From NCBI RefSeq assembly GCF_947623445.1, contig NC_135246.1, positions 1,676,501-1,740,500 on the forward strand: a DNA stretch of 64,000 bases, in the 5' to 3' direction. The stretch is from Clavelina lepadiformis (lineage: Eukaryota; Chordata; Ascidiacea; Aplousobranchia; Clavelinidae). A program made the position numbers and the translations under genes. A model generated the notes under the pieces. It was not told the origin of the DNA and ran no database searches. It was given only the letters and a program-made list of their open reading frames with translations. Positions 47,625-60,279 of this stretch are shown piece after piece. The stretch's first letter is position 1, and the number at the start of each line of letters is the position of its first letter.

Positions 47625-47977
47625 TGTTAAAGTAAAGTATTCAATGTAACTTACATCAATACGAGATTGGTGTAATCTGAATCCGTTTGTGCAGCATCTC
47701 GTTCACATGGCAAATCCTTACAAGTAAAGGACTGACCTGAAAATTTCGTTAAATGCGTGAAAGATCATCCTGCACCAGCTATTTGCAAAAGTGCTCTTGA
47801 GTTCTGCTTAAACTAACAATTTCACCACATGGAAGAGATTGCCCGTGTCCGTCAAATATAAACTTCAATGTCTCAAATCCTTTCTCGGTAAATGAAACTG
47901 GAAGATATTTGGATTTTAAAACTAAGCAAAGGTTTCTCAATAGTTTTGATTGTCTACGGATTCGTAGAAAGTTTGAA

Positions 47978-48050
47978 CGAGCACGCCAGGATTCGAACCT
48001 GGAAACTTCTGATCCGTAGTCAGACGCGTTATCCATTGCGCCACGCACCC
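47978..48050 (-). tRNA. tRNA-Arg-ACG: tRNA-Arg, anticodon ACG, unit 23
   Basis: B-type allele as at 7411-7483. Confidence 0.95.
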
Positions 48051-49214
48051 ACAAGCTTTTACAAATATAGATTTCGTAATGCGATTTAAATGAATTTACC
48101 TCAGTTAAAATTTTAAAACTTTAAATGCATTTGTACATACCAAAACTTTGGTTACGTCAAGGTGCTTGTTTTAGGAGATGTACGGTGTATATTTGAAAAA
48201 GGGGCAAGAGTCTGATTTTATGACCTAATGTGTAGTAAAATTACCAAGAATACAGTCGCGATTACTTTTTGCATACAAAGTATAGGTATGCCTGCGACTA
48301 CACCATACTGGTATACGACAGATTTCACATACCTCTATCTCCCGCTGTATATAGGATTAATATATAGATTGCATATTTTGACCTTAAGGGGGCGTCAAAC
48401 ACCAAAAACTAAGATCTTTATGAATTTGTTGTACTCCTACGTAGGGCTTTAAAATAGCACTTTAGGCCAATCGAAAAACAGCATGTTTTCAATCCTGGGA
48501 ACTACCCTTGCAGTTGTCGTGCTTCAATGTCCCAGGTCGCGTGCAGAATTAGGCTAAAAAGTAGTATGAAAGTAGCCAAGATCGATTTTTAGACCATAAT
48601 TTTAGTGTTTATTTTGCGTCTTTGTAAAAAACGTTTGAATCATGTTTTTTGATGGCTTTTTATGGAATGATATTGTAGTTCAAAGCATACTAAATTGCCA
48701 TGCAAAATTTCAGAGAGCCCCATAAAAGATTTTTTGAGCAAACAGTCTTTCAGTAAAATCACTGTATAAAAATACAAACAAAGATTTTATGGCATTTTTG
48801 GTGTTTAGCCCCTCCTGAAATACAAATTTTCTTCTTACTCATGCCAAATTTTACGTACGTCTTGAAGGCGATCTTAAAATTTGAAACAATTCATTTTCTA
48901 GGATAATTCCAAGGCCAAAACAAAAAATCGACCATATTGCCCCTGATTGGCTAAAACATATTTTAAAAGCCTTACGTAAGAGTCTAACAAACTCAGAAAA
49001 GTTTAAGTTTTTCACAGATACGTTTCTTTCATACATAGCACTCGTAATATTATCTTTACGCGATGAGAACCTTTTCGTTCATTTACAGAACCACTGTTTT
49101 TATGTAAATATTTGAAGTTTCTTTTTTACACATTAAAACAAGTTTTACGGGCCAATGTGTGTACAAATTAATTAAGTCTGCAATGTACCATGCACGAAAC
49201 AGGAAGCTTTTAGC

Positions 49215-49515
49215 AAAAAAGAGTTGAGTCCAACTATATTAACCGGGCTACGACACTCGGCCTATTCACGGGTGCTGTCCCGCTACTGGTCAACGCGGGA
49301 ACTTTTGGCTGCTCCCTTTCGGACCTGACCCGGTTCGTTCCTCCTTAGACAACCTGGACACCTTAAGTTTCCATAAGACGACCATATTGACGCTGAGCTT
49401 AGCGCGGACACCTGCTCGACATAGGTCCAAGTACCGCACATTTCCCAGTTTCAAGTTGTTCAACAACTCCAGCTTCCAAGTAACTGGATTACAGGCGCGC
49501 GCCACAACGCCCGGC
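49215..49515 (-). ncRNA. 7SL: SRP RNA (7SL), unit 24
   Basis: Family B with canonical helix 8. Confidence 0.95.
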
Positions 49516-49703
49516 GAGCCTACAGCCACTAAATGGAGCGTATAAACATCAAATTATTTTTGGAACGTCGAGATTTGATTTCCATATACGAAATAAATAA
49601 ATCCCAATTTGGTTCTTTGAAAACTGCCTCAATGTTTACAAATATACATTGTGTGAATAAACCAATGTTTTGCGTTTATACTGCGAATGGATACATTCGA
49701 AAT

Positions 49704-49776
49704 CGTGCACGGCAGGACTCGAACCTGCAATCTTCTGATCCGAAGTCAGACGCGTTATACATTAAGCTACGTGCCC
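49704..49776 (-). tRNA. tRNA-Arg-TCG: tRNA-Arg, anticodon TCG, unit 24, degenerate
   Basis: Same damaged allele as unit 15: G2-A71, T12-C23, and G19 replaced by T. Confidence 0.85.
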
Positions 49777-50130
49777 TGTTAAAGAAAAGTATTCAACGTA
49801 ACTTACATCAATACGAGATTGGTGTAATCTGAATCCGTTTGTGCAGCATCTCGTTCACATGGCAAATCGTTACAAGTAAAGGACTGACCTGAAAATTTCG
49901 TTAAATGCGTGAAAGATCATCCTGCACCAGCTATTTGCAAAAGTGCTCTTGAGTTCTGCTTAAACTAACAATTTCACCACATGGAAGAGATTGCCCGTGT
50001 CCGTCAAGTATAAACTTCATATGTCTCAAATCCTTTCTCGGTAAATGAAACTGGAAGATATTTGGATTTTAAAACTAAGCAAAGGTTTCTCAATAGTTTT
50101 GATTGTCTACGGATTCGTAGAAAGTTTGAA

Positions 50131-50203
50131 CGAGCACGCCAGGATTCGAACCTGGAAACTTCTGATCCGTAGTCAGACGCGTTATCCATTGCGCCACGCA
50201 CCC
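50131..50203 (-). tRNA. tRNA-Arg-ACG: tRNA-Arg, anticodon ACG, unit 24
   Basis: B-type allele as at 7411-7483. Confidence 0.95.
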
Positions 50204-51367
50204 ACAAGCTTTTACAAATATAGATTTCGTAATGCGATTTAAATGAATTTACCTCAGTTAAAATTTTAAAACTTTAAATGCATTTGTACATACCAAAACT
50301 TTGGTTACGTCAAGGTGCTTGTTTTAGGAGATGTACGGTGTATATTTGAAAAAGGGGCAAGAGTCTGATTTTATGACCTAATGTGTAGTAAAATTACCAA
50401 GAATACAGTCGCGATTACTTTTTGCATACAAAGAATAGGTATGCCTGCGACTACACCATACTGGTATACGACAGATTTCACATACCTCTATCTCCCGCTG
50501 TATATAGGATTAATATATAGATTGCATATTTTGACCTTAAGGGGGCGTCAAACACCAAAAACTAAGATCTTTATGAATTTGTTGTACTCCTACGTAGGGC
50601 TTTAAAATAGCACTTTAAGCCAATCGAAAAACAGCATGTTTTCAATCCTGGGAACTACCCTTGCAGTTGGCGTGCTTCAATGTCCCAGGTCGCGTGCAGA
50701 ATTAGGCTAAAAAGTAGTATGAAAGTAGCCAAGATCGATTTTTAGACCAAAATTTTAGTGTTTATTTTGCGTCTTTGTAAAAAACGTTTGAATCATGATT
50801 TTTGATGGCTTTTTATGGAATGATATTGTAGTTCAAAGCATACTAAATTGCCATGCAAAATTTCAGAGAGCCCCATAAAAGATTTTTTGAGCAAACAGTC
50901 TTTCAGTAAAATCACTGTATAAAAATACAAACAAAGATTTTATGGCATTTTTGGTGTTTAGCCGCTCCTGAAATACAAATTTTCTTCTTACTCATGCCAA
51001 ATTTTACGTACGTCTTGAAGGCGTTCTTAAAATTTGAAACAATTCATTTTCTAGGATAATTCCAAGGCCAAAACACAAAATCGACCATATTGCCCCTGAT
51101 TGGCTGAAACATATTTTAAAAGCCTTACGTAAGAGTCTAACAAATTCAGAAAAGTTTAAGTTTTTCACAGATACGTTTCTTTCATACATAGCACTCGTAA
51201 TATTATCTTTACGCGATGAGAACCTTTTCGTTCATTTACAGAACCACTGTTTTTATGTAAATATTTGAAGTTTCTTTTTTACACATTAAAACAAGTTTTA
51301 CGGGCCAATGTGTGTACAAATTAATTAAGTCTGCAATGTACCATACACGAAACAAGAAGCTTTTAGC

Positions 51368-51668
51368 AAAAAAGAGTTGAGTCCAACTATATTAACCGGG
51401 CTACGACACTCGGCCTATTCACGGGTGCTGTCCCGCTACTGGTCAACGCGGGAACTTTTGGCTGCTCCCTTTCGGACCTGATCCGGTTCGTTCCTCCTTA
51501 GACAACCTGGACACCTTAAGTTTCCATAAGACGACCATATTGTCGCTGAGCTTAGCGCGGACACCTGCTCGACATAGGTCCAAGTACCGCACATTTCCCA
51601 GTTTCAAGTTGTTCAACAACTCCAGCTTCCAAGTAACTGGATTACAGGCGCGCGCCACAACGCCCGGC
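51368..51668 (-). ncRNA. 7SL: SRP RNA (7SL), unit 25
   Basis: Family B with GCGACAATATGG. Helix 8 5' strand is GGATCAGG in place of GGGTCAGG. Confidence 0.93.
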
Positions 51669-51856
51669 GTGCCTACAGCCACTAAATGGAGCGTATAAAC
51701 ATCAAATTATTTTTGGAACGTCGAGATTTGATTTCCATATACGAAACAAATAAATCCCAATTTGGTTCTTTGAAAACTGCCTCAATGTTTACAAATATAC
51801 ATTGTGTGAATAAACCAATGTTTTGCGTTTATACTGCGAATGGATACATTCGAAAT

Positions 51857-51929
51857 CGAGCACGGCAGGACTCGAACCTGCAATCTTCTGATCCGAAGTC
51901 AGACGCGTTTTCCATTACGCTACGTGCCC
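51857..51929 (-). tRNA. tRNA-Arg-TCG: tRNA-Arg, anticodon TCG, unit 25, D-loop variant
   Basis: D loop AATGGAAA, the unit 11 allele. Confidence 0.94.
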
Positions 51930-52282
51930 TGTTAAAGTAAAGTATTCAACGTAACTTACATCAATACGAGATTGGTGTAATCTGAATCCGTTTGTGCAGC
52001 ATCTCGTTCACAAGGCAAATCCTTACAAGTAAAGGACTGACCTGAAAATTTCGTTAAATGCGTGAAAGATCATCCTGCACCAGCTATTTGCAAAAGTGCT
52101 CTTGAGTTCTGCTTAAACTAACAATTTCACCACATGGAAGAGATTGCCCGTGTCCGTCAAATATAAACTTCAATGTCTCAAATCCTTTCTCGGTAAATGA
52201 AACTGGAAGATATTTGGATTTTAAAACTAAGCAAAGGTTTCTCAATAGTTTTAATTGTCTACGGATTCGTAGAAAGTTTGAA

Positions 52283-52355
52283 CGAGCACGCCAGGATTCG
52301 AACCTGGAAACTTCTGATCCGTAGTCAGACGCGTTATCCATTGCGCCACGCACCC
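52283..52355 (-). tRNA. tRNA-Arg-ACG: tRNA-Arg, anticodon ACG, unit 25
   Basis: B-type allele as at 7411-7483. Confidence 0.95.
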
Positions 52356-53519
52356 ACAAGCTTTTACAAATATAGATTTCGTAATGCGATTTAAATGAAT
52401 TTACCTCAGTTAAAATTTTAAAACTTTAAATGCATTTGTACATACCAAAACTTTGGTTACGTCAAGGTGCTTGTTTTAGGAGATGTACGGTGTATATTTG
52501 AAAAAGGGGCAAGAGTCTGATTTTATGACCTAATGTGTAGTAAAATTACCAAGAATACAGTCGCGATTACTTTTTGCATACAAAGTATAGGTATGCCTGC
52601 GACTACACCATACTGGTATACGACAGATTTCACATACCTCTATCTCCCGCTGTATATAGGATTAATATATAGATTGCATATTTTGACCTTAAGGGGGCGT
52701 CAAACACCAAAAACTAAGATCTTTATGAATTTGTTGTACTCCTACGTAGGGCTTTAAAATAGCACTTTAGGCCAATCGAAAAACAGCATGTTTTCAATCC
52801 TGGGAACTACCCTTGCAGTTGTCGTGCTTCAATGTCCCAGGTCGCGTGCAGAATTAGGCTAAAAAGTAGTATGAAAGTAGCCAAGATCGATTTTTAGACC
52901 ATAATTTTAGTGTTTATTTTGCGTCTTTGTAAAAAACGTTTGAATCATGTTTTTTGATGGCTTTTTATGGAATGATATTGTAGTTCAAAGCATACTAAAT
53001 TGCCATGCAAAATTTCAGAGAGCCCCATAAAAGATTTTTTGAGCAAACAGTCTTTCAGTAAAATCACTGTATAAAAATACAAACAAAGATTTTATGGCAT
53101 TTTTGGTGTTTAGCCCCTCCTGAAATACAAATTTTCTTCTTACTCATGCCAAATTTTACGTACGTCTTGAAGGCGATCTTAAAATTTGAAACAATTCATT
53201 TTCTAGGATAATTCCAAGGCCAAAACAAAAAATCGACCATATTGCCCCTGATTGGCTAAAACATATTTTAAAAGCCTTACGTAAGAGTCTAACAAACTCA
53301 GAAAAGTTTAAGTTTTTCACAGATACGTTTCTTTCATACATAGCACTCGTAATATTATCTTTACGCGATGAGAACCTTTTCGTTCATTTACAGAACCACT
53401 GTTTTTATGTAAATATTTGAAGTTTCTTTTTTACACATTAAAACAAGTTTTACGGGCCAATGTGTGTACAAATTAATTAAGTCTGCAATGTACCATGCAC
53501 GAAACAGGAAGCTTTTAGC

Positions 53520-53820
53520 AAAAAAGAGTTGAGTCCAACTATATTAACCGGGCTACGACACTCGGCCTATTCACGGGTGCTGTCCCGCTACTGGTCAACG
53601 CGGGAACTTTTGGCTGCTCCCTTTCGGACCTGACCCGGTTCGATCCTCCTTAGACAACCTGGACACCTTAAGTTTCCATAAGACGACCATATTGACGCTG
53701 AGCTTAGCGCGGACACCTGCTCGACATAGGTCCAAGTACCGCACATTTCCCAGTTTCAAGTTGTTCAACAACTCCAGCTTCCAAGTAACTGGATTACAGG
53801 CGCGCGCCACAACGCCCGGC
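53520..53820 (-). ncRNA. 7SL: SRP RNA (7SL), unit 26
   Basis: Family B; GGAGGATCGAACC just before helix 8 in place of GGAGGAACGAACC, shared with unit 30. Confidence 0.94.
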
Positions 53821-54008
53821 GAGCCTACAGCCACTAAATGGAGCGTATAAACATCAAATTATTTTTGGAACGTCGAGATTTCATTTCCATATACGAAACA
53901 AATAAATCCCAATTTGGTTCTTTGAAAACTGCCTCAATGTTTACAAATATACATTGTGTGAATAAACCAATGTTTTGCGTTTATACTGCGAATGGATACA
54001 TTCGAAAT

Positions 54009-54081
54009 CGTGCACGGCAGGACTCGAACCTGCAATCTTCTGATCTGAAGTCAGACGCGTTATACATTAAGCTACGTGCCC
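54009..54081 (-). tRNA. tRNA-Arg-derived gene with anticodon TCA (reads UGA), unit 26, degenerate
   Basis: The anticodon loop is CTTCAGA where the other copies have CTTCGGA, so bases 34-36 are TCA, the complement of UGA. The body also has the unit 15 lesions (G2-A71, T12-C23, G19 to T). The anticodon stem, the T arm with B box GGTTCGAGTCC and arginine identity base A20 are intact. A natural opal-suppressor tRNA is formally encoded, but the damaged D arm makes a dead copy more likely. Confidence 0.85.
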
Positions 54082-54435
54082 TGTTAAAGAAAAGTATTCA
54101 ACGTAACTTACATCAATACGAGATTGGTGTAATCTGAATCCGTTTGTGCAGCATCTCGTTCACATGGCAAATCGTTACAAGTAAAGGACTGACCTGAAAA
54201 TTTCGTTAAATGCGTGAAAGATCATCCTGCACCAGCTATTTGCAAAAGTGCTCTTGAGTTCTGCTTAAACTAACAATTTCACCACATGGAAGAGATTGCC
54301 CGTGTCCGTCAAGTATAAACTTCATATGTCTCAAATCCTTTCTCGGTAAATGAAACTGGAAGATATTTGGATTTTAAAACTAAGCAAAGGTTTCTCAATA
54401 GTTTTGATTGTCTACGGATTCGTAGAAAGTTTGAA

Positions 54436-54508
54436 CGAGCACGCCAGGATTCGAACCTGGAAACTTCTGATCCGTAGTCAGACGCGTTATCCATTGCGCC
54501 ACGCACCC
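54436..54508 (-). tRNA. tRNA-Arg-ACG: tRNA-Arg, anticodon ACG, unit 26
   Basis: B-type allele as at 7411-7483. Confidence 0.95.
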
Positions 54509-55672
54509 ACAAGCTTTTACAAATATAGATTTCGTAATGCGATTTAAATGAATTTACCTCAGTTAAAATTTTAAAACTTTAAATGCATTTGTACATACCA
54601 AAACTTTGGTTACGTCAAGGTGCTTGTTTTAGGAGATGTACGGTGTATATTTGAAAAAGGGGCAAGAGTCTGATTTTATGACCTAATGTGTAGTAAAATT
54701 ACCAAGAATACAGTCGCGATTACTTTTTGCATACAAAGAATAGGTATGCCTGCGACTACACCATACTGGTATACGACAGATTTCACATACCTCTATCTCC
54801 CGCTGTATATAGGATTAATATATAGATTGCATATTTTGACCTTAAGGGGGCGTCAAACACCAAAAACTAAGATCTTTATGAATTTGTTGTACTCCTACGT
54901 AGGGCTTTAAAATAGCACTTTAAGCCAATCGAAAAACAGCATGTTTTCAATCCTGGGAACTACCCTTGCAGTTGGCGTGCTTCAATGTCCCAGGTCGCGT
55001 GCAGAATTAGGCTAAAAAGTAGTATGAAAGTAGCCAAGATCGATTTTTAGACCAAAATTTTAGTGTTTATTTTGCGTCTTTGTAAAAAACGTTTGAATCA
55101 TGATTTTTGATGGCTTTTTATGGAATGATATTGTAGTTCAAAGCATACTAAATTGCCATGCAAAATTTCAGAGAGCCCCATAAAAGATTTTTTGAGCAAA
55201 CAGTCTTTCAGTAAAATCACTGTATAAAAATACAAACAAAGATTTTATGGCATTTTTGGTGTTTAGCCGCTCCTGAAATACAAATTTTCTTCTTACTCAT
55301 GCCAAATTTTACGTACGTCTTGAAGGCGTTCTTAAAATTTGAAACAATTCATTTTCTAGGATAATTCCAAGGCCAAAACACAAAATCGACCATATTGCCC
55401 CTGATTGGCTGAAACATATTTTAAAAGCCTTACGTAAGAGTCTAACAAACTCAGAAAAGTTTAAGTTTTTCACAGATACGTTTCTTTCATACATAGCACT
55501 CGTAATATTATCTTTACGCGATGAGAACCTTTTCGTTCATTTACAGAACCACTGTTTTTATGTAAATATTTGAAGTTTCTTTTTTACACATTAAAACAAG
55601 TTTTACGGGCCAATGTGTGTACAAATTAATTAAGTCTGCAATGTACCATACACGAAACAAGAAGCTTTTAGC

Positions 55673-55973
55673 AAAAAAGAGTTGAGTCCAACTATATTAA
55701 CCGGGCTACGACACTCGGCCTATTCACGGGTGCTGTCCCGCTACTGGTCAACGCGGGAACTTTTGGCTGCTCCCTTTCGGACCTGACCCGGTTCGTTCCT
55801 CCTTAGACAACCTGGACACCTTAAGTTTCCATAAGACGACCATATTGTCGCTGAGCTTAGCGCGGACACCTGCTCGACATAGGTCCAAGTACCGCACATT
55901 TCCCAGTTTCAAGTTGTTCAACAACTCCAGCTTCCAAGTAACTGGATTACAGGCGCGCGCCACAACGCCCGGC
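55673..55973 (-). ncRNA. 7SL: SRP RNA (7SL), unit 27
   Basis: Family B with the GCGACAATATGG variant. Confidence 0.94.
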
Positions 55974-56161
55974 GAGCCTACAGCCACTAAATGGAGCGTA
56001 TAAACATCAAATTATTTTTGGAACGTCGAGATTTCATTTCCATATACGAAACAAATAAATCCCAATTTGGTTCTTTGAAAACTGCCTCAATGTTTACAAA
56101 TATACATTGTGTGAATAAACCAATGTTTTGCGTTTATACTGCGAATGGATACATTCGAAAT

Positions 56162-56234
56162 CGTGCACGGCAGGACTCGAACCTGCAATCTTCTGATCTG
56201 AAGTCAGACGCGTTATACATTAAGCTACGTGCCC
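56162..56234 (-). tRNA. tRNA-Arg-derived gene with anticodon TCA (reads UGA), unit 27, degenerate
   Basis: Same 73 bases as unit 26, including the TCA anticodon and the three body lesions, so the altered gene has been duplicated. Confidence 0.85.
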
Positions 56235-56588
56235 TGTTAAAGAAAAGTATTCAACGTAACTTACATCAATACGAGATTGGTGTAATCTGAATCCGTTTGT
56301 GCAGCATCTCGTTCACATGGCAAATCGTTACAAGTAAAGGACTGACCTGAAAATTTCGTTAAATGCGTGAAAGATCATCCTGCACCAGCTATTTGCAAAA
56401 GTGCTCTTGAGTTCTGCTTAAACTAACAATTTCACCACATGGAAGAGATTGCCCGTGTCCGTCAAGTATAAACTTCATATGTCTCAAATCCTTTCTCGGT
56501 AAATGAAACTGGAAGATATTTGGATTTTAAAACTAAGCAAAGGTTTCTCAATAGTTTTGATTGTCTACGGATTCGTAGAAAGTTTGAA

Positions 56589-56661
56589 CGAGCACGCCAG
56601 GATTCGAACCTGGAAACTTCTGATCCGTAGTCAGACGCGTTATCCATTGCGCCACGCACCC
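56589..56661 (-). tRNA. tRNA-Arg-ACG: tRNA-Arg, anticodon ACG, unit 27
   Basis: B-type allele as at 7411-7483. Confidence 0.95.
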
Positions 56662-57825
56662 ACAAGCTTTTACAAATATAGATTTCGTAATGCGATTTAA
56701 ATGAATTTACCTCAGTTAAAATTTTAAAACTTTAAATGCATTTGTACATACCAAAACTTTGGTTACGTCAAGGTGCTTGTTTTAGGAGATGTACGGTGTA
56801 TATTTGAAAAAGGGGCAAGAGTCTGATTTTATGACCTAATGTGTAGTAAAATTACCAAGAATACAGTCGCGATTACTTTTTGCATACAAAGAATAGGTAT
56901 GCCTGCGACTACACCATACTGGTATACGACAGATTTCACATACCTCTATCTCCCGCTGTATATAGGATTAATATATAGATTGCATATTTTGACCTTAAGG
57001 GGGCGTCAAACACCAAAAACTAAGATCTTTATGAATTTGTTGTACTCCTACGTAGGGCTTTAAAATAGCACTTTAAGCCAATCGAAAAACAGCATGTTTT
57101 CAATCCTGGGAACTACCCTTGCAGTTGGCGTGCTTCAATGTCCCAGGTCGCGTGCAGAATTAGGCTAAAAAGTAGTATGAAAGTAGCCAAGATCGATTTT
57201 TAGACCAAAATTTTAGTGTTTATTTTGCGTCTTTGTAAAAAACGTTTGAATCATGATTTTTGATGGCTTTTTATGGAATGATATTGTAGTTCAAAGCATA
57301 CTAAATTGCCATGCAAAATTTCAGAGAGCCCCATAAAAGATTTTTTGAGCAAACAGTCTTTCAGTAAAATCACTGTATAAAAATACAAACAAAGATTTTA
57401 TGGCATTTTTGGTGTTTAGCCGCTCCTGAAATACAAATTTTCTTCTTACTCATGCCAAATTTTACGTACGTCTTGAAGGCGTTCTTAAAATTTGAAACAA
57501 TTCATTTTCTAGGATAATTCCAAGGCCAAAACACAAAATCGACCATATTGCCCCTGATTGGCTGAAACATATTTTAAAAGCCTTACGTAAGAGTCTAACA
57601 AACTCAGAAAAGTTTAAGTTTTTCACAGATACGTTTCTTTCATACATAGCACTCGTAATATTATCTTTACGCGATGAGAACCTTTTCGTTCATTTACAGA
57701 ACCACTGTTTTTATGTAAATATTTGAAGTTTCTTTTTTACACATTAAAACAAGTTTTACGGGCCAATGTGTGTACAAATTAATTAAGTCTGCAATGTACC
57801 ATACACGAAACAAGAAGCTTTTAGC

Positions 57826-58126
57826 AAAAAAGAGTTGAGTCCAACTATATTAACCGGGCTACGACACTCGGCCTATTCACGGGTGCTGTCCCGCTACTGG
57901 TCAACGCGGGAACTTTTGGCTGCTCCCTTTCGGACCTGACCCGGTTCGTTCCTCCTTAGACAACCTGGACACCTTAAGTTTCCATAAGACGACCATATTG
58001 TCGCTGAGCTTAGCGCGGACACCTGCTCGACATAGGTCCAAGTACCGCACATTTCCCAGTTTCAAGTTGTTCAACAACTCCAGCTTCCAAGTAACTGGAT
58101 TACAGGCGCGCGCCACAACGCCCGGC
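57826..58126 (-). ncRNA. 7SL: SRP RNA (7SL), unit 28
   Basis: Family B with the GCGACAATATGG variant. Confidence 0.94.
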
Positions 58127-58314
58127 GTGCCTACAGCCACTAAATGGAGCGTATAAACATCAAATTATTTTTGGAACGTCGAGATTTGATTTCCATATAC
58201 GAAACAAATAAATCCCAATTTGGTTCTTTGAAAACTGCCTCAATGTTTACAAATATACATTGTGTGATTAAACCAATGTTTTGCGTTTATACTGCGAATG
58301 GATACATTCGAAAT

Positions 58315-58387
58315 CGAGCACGGCAGGACTCGAACCTGCAATCTTCTGATCCGAAGTCAGACGCGTTATCCATTACGCTACGTGCCC
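58315..58387 (-). tRNA. tRNA-Arg-TCG: tRNA-Arg, anticodon TCG, unit 28
   Basis: Reads the same as the copy at 536-608; the unit 26/27 lesions are absent. Confidence 0.96.
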
Positions 58388-58741
58388 TGTTAACGTAAAG
58401 TATTCAACGTAACTTACATCAATACGAGATTGGTGTAATCTGAATCCGTTTGTGCAGCATCTCGTTCACATGGCAAATCCTTACAAGTAAAGGACTGACA
58501 TGAAAATTTCGTTAAATGCGTGAAAGATCATCCTGCACCAGCTATTTGCAAAAGTGCTCTTGAGTTCTGCTTAAACTAACAATTTCACCACATGGAAGAG
58601 ATTGCCCGTGTCCGTCAAGTATAAACTTCATATGTCTCAAATCCTTTCTCGGTAAATGAAACTGGAAGATATTTGGATTTTAAAACTAAGCAAAGGTTTC
58701 TCAATAGTTTTGATTGTCTACGGATTCGTAGAAAGTTTGAA

Positions 58742-58814
58742 CGAGCACGCCAGGATTCGAACCATGAAACTTCTGATCCGTAGTCAGACGCGTTATCCAT
58801 TGCGCCACGCACCC
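58742..58814 (-). tRNA. tRNA-Arg-ACG: tRNA-Arg, anticodon ACG, unit 28, T stem damaged
   Basis: T stem 5' strand is CATGG against CCTGG, so pairs 50-64 and 51-63 are both lost. The B box itself (GGTTCGAATCC) is whole, so it may be transcribed but unstable. Confidence 0.88.
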
Positions 58815-59978
58815 ACAAGCTTTTACAAATATCGATTTCGTAATGCGATTTAAATGAATTTACCTCAGTTAAAATTTTAAAACTTTAAATGCATTTGTAC
58901 ATACCAAAACTTTGGTTACGTCAAGGTGCTTGTTTTAGGAGATGTACGGTGTATATTTGAAGAAGGGGCAAGAGTCTGATTTTATGACCTAATGTGTAGT
59001 AAAATTACCAAGAATACAGTCGCGATTACTTTTTGCATACAAAGTATAGGTATGCCTGCGACTACACCATACTGGTATACGACAGATTTCACATACCTCT
59101 ATCTCCCGCTGTATATAGGATTAATATATAGATTGCATATTTTGACCTTAAGGGGACGTCAAACACCAAAAACTAAGATCTTTATGAATTTGTTGTACTC
59201 CTACGTAGGGCTTTAAAATAGCACTTTAGGCCAATCGAAAAACAGCATGTTTTCAATCCTGGGAACTACCCTTGCAGTTGGCGTGCTTCAATGTCCCAGG
59301 TCGCGTGCAGAATTAGGCTAAAAAGTAGTATGAAAGTAGCCAAGATCGATTTTTAGACCAAAATTTTAGTGTTTATTTTGCGTCTTTGTAAAAAACGTTT
59401 GAATCATGTTTTTTGATGGCTTTTTATGGAATGATATTGTAGTTCAAAGCATATTAAATTGCCATGCAAAATTTCAGAAAGCCCCATAAAAGATTTTTTG
59501 AGCAAACAGTCTTTCAGTAAAATCACTGTATAAAAATACAAACAAAGATTTTATGGCATTTTTGGTGTTTAGCCCCTCCTGAAATACAAATTTTCTTCTT
59601 ACTCATGCCAAATTTTACGTACGTCTTGAAGGCGATCTTAAAATTTGAAACAATTCATTTTCTAGGATAATTCCAAGGCCAAAACACAAAATCGACCATA
59701 TTGCCCCTGATTGGCTAAAACATATTTTAAAAGCCTTACGTAAGAGTCTAACAAACTCAGAAAAGTTTAAGTTTTTCACAGATACGTTTCTTTCATACAT
59801 AGCACTCGTAATATTATCTTTACGCGATGAGAACTATTTCGTTCATTTACAGAACCACTGTTTTTATGTAAATATTTGAAGTTTGTTTTTTACACATTAA
59901 AACAAGTTTTACGGCCCAATGTGTGTACAAATTAATTAAGTCTGCAATGTACCATGCACGAAATAGGAAGCTTTTAGC

Positions 59979-60279
59979 AAAAAAGAGTTGAGTCCAACTA
60001 TATTAACCGGGCTACGACACTCGGCCTATTCACGGGTGCTGTCCCGCTACTGGTCAACGCGGGAACTTTTGGCTGCTCCCTTTCGGACCTGACCCGGTTC
60101 GTTCCTCCTTAGACAACCTGGACACCTTAAGTTTCCATAAGACGACCATATTGACGCTGAGCTTAGCGCGGATACCTGTTCGACATAGGTCCAAGTACCG
60201 CACATTTCCCAGTTTCAAGTTGTTCAACAACTCCAGCTTCCAAGTAACTGGATTACAGGCGCGCGCCACAACGCCCGGC
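59979..60279 (-). ncRNA. 7SL: SRP RNA (7SL), unit 29
   Basis: Family B; GAACAGGTATCCGCGC in place of GAGCAGGTGTCCGCGC. Confidence 0.94.

Larger units (their letters stand above)
47017..49168. repeat. Array unit 23 (2152 bp, family B)
   Basis: Matches unit 14 in its right half (accataatttt, caaaacaaaaaatcg, tttgaaaaaggggc). Confidence 0.93.
49169..51321. repeat. Array unit 24 (2153 bp, family B)
   Basis: Near-copy of unit 15 along its whole length. Confidence 0.93.
51322..53473. repeat. Array unit 25 (2152 bp, family B)
   Basis: The left half matches unit 16 and the right half matches units 14 and 23, so it is itself a recombinant. Confidence 0.92.
53474..55626. repeat. Array unit 26 (2153 bp, family B)
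   Basis: Resembles units 15 and 24, with an added anticodon change shared with unit 27. Confidence 0.93.
55627..57779. repeat. Array unit 27 (2153 bp, family B)
   Basis: The SRP gene resembles unit 17; the rest is a near-copy of unit 26. Confidence 0.93.
57780..59932. repeat. Array unit 28 (2153 bp, family B)
   Basis: SRP gene like units 16 and 25, with private changes in tRNA-Arg(ACG) and gttaacgtaaag after tRNA-Arg(TCG). Confidence 0.93.
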
